Shown: in pieces, positions 56,601 through 60,000 of the stretch
How the letters are laid out: the number at the start of each line of letters is the position of its first letter
How positions within the stretch are numbered: the first letter of the stretch is position 1
Assembly: GCF_030272615.1 (NCBI RefSeq)
Contig: NC_081411.1
Span: 155,894,971-155,954,970, forward strand
Length of the DNA: 60,000 nucleotides
Direction: 5' to 3'
Source of the DNA: Cryptomeria japonica
Taxonomy: Eukaryota; Streptophyta; Pinopsida; Cupressales; Cupressaceae
Made by a program: the position numbers and the translations under genes
Notes under the pieces: generated by a model
The model's database searches: none
What the model was told of the DNA's origin: nothing
What the model saw: only the letters and a program-made list of their open reading frames with translations

Positions 56601-57297
56601 TTGTTGAATTAGAGAATAAATTAAAAGAAATAGAAAAACAATCAGCTGAGGAATAGAAGGATATAGTTAGCTCAGTGCTAACTCATTTGAATGAGAAAAT
56701 TGAAAGTAGGTTAAACAGTATTCATGCCTTATATTCTTTACTTTTTGATGCTATTCAAAAGTTTGATGATGATAAAGAAGTAGCATTTCCCTTGTTTACA
56801 AAGTGGTTACAAAGGGGAAATGCACTTAGAATGATGTCTATGGCTTCTAAATTTCATACCAAGAGGCCACATGCACTCCAACCAACATTTTTATTGGTAA
56901 AATCAATGCAGGAATCCCAAATTCTGCCAAAAAATATAGAAAGAAAGATAAGGGAATTGATGAAGAATTTTCATGAATTAGAACAAACTCTTTTGGTAGA
57001 TATTGTTTAGATAGAGAAGGGGCAGTTAAGCCTTTGCATTCTTGGAAGGAAGAGGTAGAGAGAGTCATCAACACCTAGGTAGAAATGATTTGTGATGGGA
57101 TAAATATGGATATGCTAGAAGATAGTATGGATAAGATAATTTCTACAGGGTTATTTTTTGAAACTTTTGAAAGAGAGGCAAACTAAGTATCCATTAAGTA
57201 TATTCCATATAGGGAAAAAGAAGATGAAGTAATGAATTTTAATTGGTCATCTGATGAAGATAATAGCGCATGGAGTGGCATGTATTTGAATGATTAA
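53654..57297 (+). pseudogene. Element D ORF: large protein of unknown function, decayed by nonsense changes
   Basis: From ATG 53654 (MPSSRKHLREVDY) one frame runs to 57007, then shifts and ends in TAA TAG at 57295-57300, about 1,215 codons. The first frame has 17 stops: TAG at 53756, 54134, 54263, 54461, 54548, 55826, 56000, 56471, 56654, 57008; TAA at 53876, 54803, 56333; TGA at 54569, 54869, 55505, 55622. Each could come from CAG, CAA or CGA by one transition. The first half looks globular (PIGPFTPYF, MSWDRQEASYIRFDN, RIEHNWGDFIPYSVST, KLFAPYHLGVSI). A basic/acidic linker (HKRVREEVSDEEN) follows, then a Lys/Glu-rich second half likely to form coiled coil (MEKIVELENKLKEIEKQ). I recognise no domain, zinc knuckle or catalytic motif. 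It might be a gag-like protein or a captured host protein. Confidence 0.7.
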
Positions 57298-58541
57298 TAG
57301 AAAGCTATAAACCATTTACATAACTATTTTTGTTTTCTAGTGACTGATATTTTGCAGCCTGTAAGACAAGATGGGGTAATTTTCATCATGAGTTTTCAAG
57401 AAGGTGGCTGCAAATTTTGATCCAGTGTAAGCAAGTTCGAGAATGGTTGTTTTGTATAACAAAATACAGTTATGCATAGTCATTCTTAGATGACAGGTGT
57501 CTCCGTTGGCCTGAAGCTTGTTTGCTCCCTTGTTTTTTATAAAAGTAAATTCAGGGCTATGAGACGGGGTTCAAAATTTTGGTCCCTTATGTGTTTCGAA
57601 TTTTTGTTTCCAAATAGCAAAGTCTAGGTAAAACAAAAGTATTGTAAGAGGTCATTTTACAGAGCAAAAAATAGAAAAGATTCTTGTGTCTACGATTTTT
57701 GTAGGTTCTTGAAGGAGTTATGTATGGATTGTATTCTTACAGGGACACCAGAATGAATGAATGAATGAATATATGATTCAAACCCATTTCTCTCCAATGT
57801 ATTGTTCTATCATGTTTTGAATGTGTATTATCAAGAATTTTATCATTCATCGCACTATTATGGTGTATGTAACCTTTTGTTCGTGCTTTGGTCTGATAGG
57901 TCAATTAAATGCTTGAATAAAATTGCAGAGTGATAGGGGCCTTTAAAGGGATTTTCATAAGTAGTTTTGGGTGGGAATTACAAAAATGATATATTGTAAG
58001 GCAATATTATATTTGGTTTTACACTGTTAGATAGATTCTATCAGAAGTACAGTCTAATGTAGTATGAATTCACGTACCCAATGGATTAAGGCATTGATCA
58101 TAGTTAAGTAAATGCCTGGGTAATTATTTACTATTCAAAATCACCACTGGTTTGCTATAACTTGTTGAATATCAGAATATTTTCATTTTATATGAACATT
58201 AGCATATGTATTAGTCATCTCATGCTCCAAACGGGTTGAGGATCATTGAGGAATTTGCCATTCCTAAGCATTCTCCCTTATTTTTGAGTCCTTATATGAG
58301 ATTATCAACTTTATTTCATGCATGATTTATGAGTGTGGCGTAAAATCATAAATAAGCATGGGCATCACCCTCCCTAGTTTTGTAGAGCCTAAAGTGTAGA
58401 AGGATCTAGCATCCTTGTCATTGTTGGTCCAAGTCTGAAGAATATCAAACAGTTCAAAGTGGCTTTCCATAGATATTATTGGGAGAAAACAACTTGGTCT
58501 CTTCCTTTGAGTCAATGTAAACCTGTTTTTGGGCACCAACA
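57298..58541 (+). other. Element D 3' region, non-coding
   Basis: No plus-strand coding after the double stop. It includes a (GAAT)5 microsatellite at 57751-57770. The last 215 bases hold a 71-codon minus-strand frame (58327-58542) that starts at a GTG at the element edge; I do not support it as a gene. No copy of the element's left end is found here. Confidence 0.55.
57751..57770 (+). repeat. (GAAT)5 microsatellite
   Basis: Five perfect tandem GAAT units in the 3' region of element D. Confidence 0.9.
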
Positions 58542-59015
58542 CAAGGGTTGAAAACCATATTTATGTATAATTTATCATTGTAATTATTGACCATTTATCA
58601 TTACATAATAGATCTAATAGAAAATATTTTGTGTACTTTGCTTGCGTTAGAAGATAACCCTATTTTCTTAGGGAATTATATTATGGTTGTGTATTGTGAT
58701 GTATTATGAGAGTTTGATAGTTGTTGAGTTGTCTCTGGATCTCTGCTGGTGATACTCATATGAGAATCTTTCTTCACAAGTATATTGTAATTTGTTGTTG
58801 ATTTATGAAGAATATATTTGGTAACATTTTGGAGTGTGGGTTTTTTTTCTTGAAAGGGTTTTCCCCATGCAAATCACTGCGTTGTGGTATAATTCTATTT
58901 ATGTTAATTTCTATTAAGTTTATGTAATTGTTTTAAAGATTAGTAAAGTTTTGTATAGCTCCCCTCTCAATATTCTTGTAGGAACTTGTTCCACTACCTT
59001 AACTTCCTTTCAACA
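58542..59015 (+). repeat. copia-C 3' LTR, right segment
   Basis: Resumes after element D and matches 22105-22563: TGTATAATTTATCATTG, TGTGTATTGTGATGTATT, GTTGTTGATTTAT, CCCATGCAAATCACTG and CCCTCTCAA. It ends TTTCAACA at 59015. Confidence 0.78.
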
Positions 59016-60000
59016 AGAAAGTGTGATCACCTCCTCATTTAAGGATTTTGGTGACTAATTTAAGGCATCGAGCATACAATTTCCAATATTTCAGTATTTT
59101 TAACTAATAAATTTCTCTTGCATACTGTGATCCTTGAAGAAAATTGGAAATAATCCATGCTGAACCATTATACAAAATGAAACCTATAACCAGGTAGCTT
59201 ATAAAACTAGACATTGTTAATCCATTCATTTAAGAATCTCCTAGCTCAAACATCTTATTACAATCAAGTGCAGTATGGGAGACAACAATTTTATTCAATC
59301 TATTATCCTCCTTACTCAAGAAATCAATCATTTTTGAGTTAGGAGAAAAGAATATTTATTTTAGGGCCAACAAGAGGAAACTTACATTTTCCTCTACACT
59401 ATGGCCTTTCTCCATCGATTTCACTATTCTCCTATACAATGAATCTTGTAGAAGGCGAAATAATTTGATTTCCTTCCACTTCAATGTCATGGAAGGAATT
59501 ATCCTTTCCTTTAACTCTATATGATCCTTCCAAATCATTGAGAGGCTTGTCATGTGTTGTAGCACCAACTTCCATTAATTGAATTTCTAGGAGAAAGGAG
59601 GGCATTGATAAGAAAGAGCCACACAATCTCATTGGAGGAGGGCCAAGCCTCCTCTACCATTGTATTGTCCTCCTGAATCCTCACCTCCTTTGATCCTTCC
59701 ATCTTCTTGGTACTCTTTAATGTATGCATACTTACACTTCAAATCTCCATTTATCAATAAACTTTTGATATCCATTTTATGGGTGCACTGTATAAATGCA
59801 CGACAAGCTAAAATATTTAATCACAATAGATTTTGTTTTTACCAATGAAGAAAAAGCGTCTTCATAATGAATGCCTTCCTTTATGCACATGATTGTTTTA
59901 CCAGTCTATCTTCAAGTACTTTTTGATAGTTCCAAACGTCTTGTAATTTTTTACGAATACCCACTAGTAACACATGGGATTCTTTCTTGTTGACAAATTG
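59016..60000 (-). pseudogene. copia RT remnant on minus strand (about 59700-60000)
   Basis: Reading right to left, IKEGIHYEDAFSSLVKTKSI and then MDIKSLLINGDLK resemble the copia RT segment normally reading KEGIDYEDTFAPVAK and MDVKTAFLNGDL, in the right order and spacing. Further left (59356-59632) two overlapping open frames give SFHDIEVEGNQI and RFIVKSMEKGHSVEENVSFL, which I cannot assign. 59016-59355 shows no coding. Stops and shifts throughout; it continues outside the window. Confidence 0.5.

Larger units (their letters stand above)
52292..58541 (+). mobile_element. Element D: 6.25-kb insertion of unknown class
   Basis: Inserted in the copia-C 3' LTR, whose two halves resume on either side. 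It starts TGATAGGACC and ends GGCACCAACA; both flanks read CAAGG (52287-52291 and 58542-58546), a 5-base duplication (6 if ACAAGG). TG...CA ends plus 5 bases fit an LTR element, but I compared both ends and found no LTR. No RT, integrase, transposase or helicase motif is seen. It has a gene-like layout: TATA box, leader of about 1 kb, one long decayed ORF and about 1.2 kb of 3' region. It could be a non-autonomous element of unclear class or a mobilised gene. Confidence 0.6.
21957..59015 (+). mobile_element. copia-C: old Ty1/copia element split by nested insertions
   Basis: Host element of the nest. Its pieces, all on the plus strand and in order, are: 5' LTR 21957-22563; gag 22686-23479; end of gag plus protease motif 26348-26435; protease to integrase 42391-43112; RT/RNase H 50286-52090; polypurine tract 52158-52169; 3' LTR 52170-52291 and 58542-59015. 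Between them lie a LINE, gypsy-B (with E inside), element A (with copia-2 inside) and element D. The protein reading resumes correctly across the LINE and gypsy-B sites. Flanking bases GTAAG and AGAAA do not match, so the original target duplication is not preserved. Confidence 0.8.

Noticed and set aside
53654-57010. Reassigned or readthrough TAG codons in the D ORF
   Set aside because: The DNA is plant nuclear, TAA and TGA stops are also present in the same frame, and the host gene ends in a normal TGA. Mutation of CAG, CAA and CGA explains the stops more simply.
57933-58541. Second copy of the left end of D (TGATAGGGGCC at 57933) as a 3' LTR
   Set aside because: Only the first 7 bases and a short CCT match TGATAGGACC. 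The next several hundred bases do not align with 52292 onward.

Overview
This is plant nuclear DNA, almost all of it transposable elements in different stages of decay. The one host gene is at the left edge: the last two exons of a FAD-dependent monooxygenase (607-1356). The AT-rich background, very high density of nested Ty1/copia, Ty3/gypsy and LINE copies, long LTRs and sparse genes suggest a large, repeat-rich genome, perhaps a conifer. That taxonomic guess is inference; nothing here proves it.

Layout. 1-1356: FAD monooxygenase 3' end. 1357-3620: intergenic. 3621-4485: Ty3/gypsy integrase remnant (-), joined abruptly to a truncated copia element (copia-1, -, 4486 to about 8150). 8174 to about 15385: decayed gypsy element (gypsy-2, -) with a probable long LTR. 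15386-15594: copia LTR scrap. 15582 to about 20900: decayed gypsy element (gypsy-3, +). 20929-21956: remnant with a LINE ORF1-like zinc knuckle (-).

21957-59015 is one old Ty1/copia element (copia-C, +), stretched from about 5 kb to 37 kb by insertions. These are: a 5'-truncated LINE (23480-26329) in gag; gypsy-B (-, 26436-42385) just after the protease motif, which itself carries a complete non-autonomous Tat-like element E (26600-35205, TSD AAACC) inside its 3' LTR; Tat-like element A (+, 43113-50285) in the integrase, which contains copia-2 (-, about 45740-49270); and element D (52292-58541) inside copia-C's 3' LTR. 59016-60000 holds a copia reverse-transcriptase scrap (-).

The best candidate for something undescribed is D. 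It is 6.25 kb, with TG...CA ends and a CAAGG target duplication, but no LTRs that I can find. It has a TATA box and one reading frame of about 1,200 codons encoding a protein I do not recognise. That frame carries 17 in-frame stops, each one transition away from CAG, CAA or CGA, and no frameshift for about 1,118 codons, a pattern expected of cytosine-methylation decay. Other points of interest are E, which replaces gag with an acidic repeat protein joined to a retropepsin and a G-patch-like motif; tRNA-like pol III boxes in both LTRs of gypsy-B; and a tandem expansion of leader sequence in element A.

The elements do not form a pathway. Their relation is chronological: each inserted element is younger than its host.
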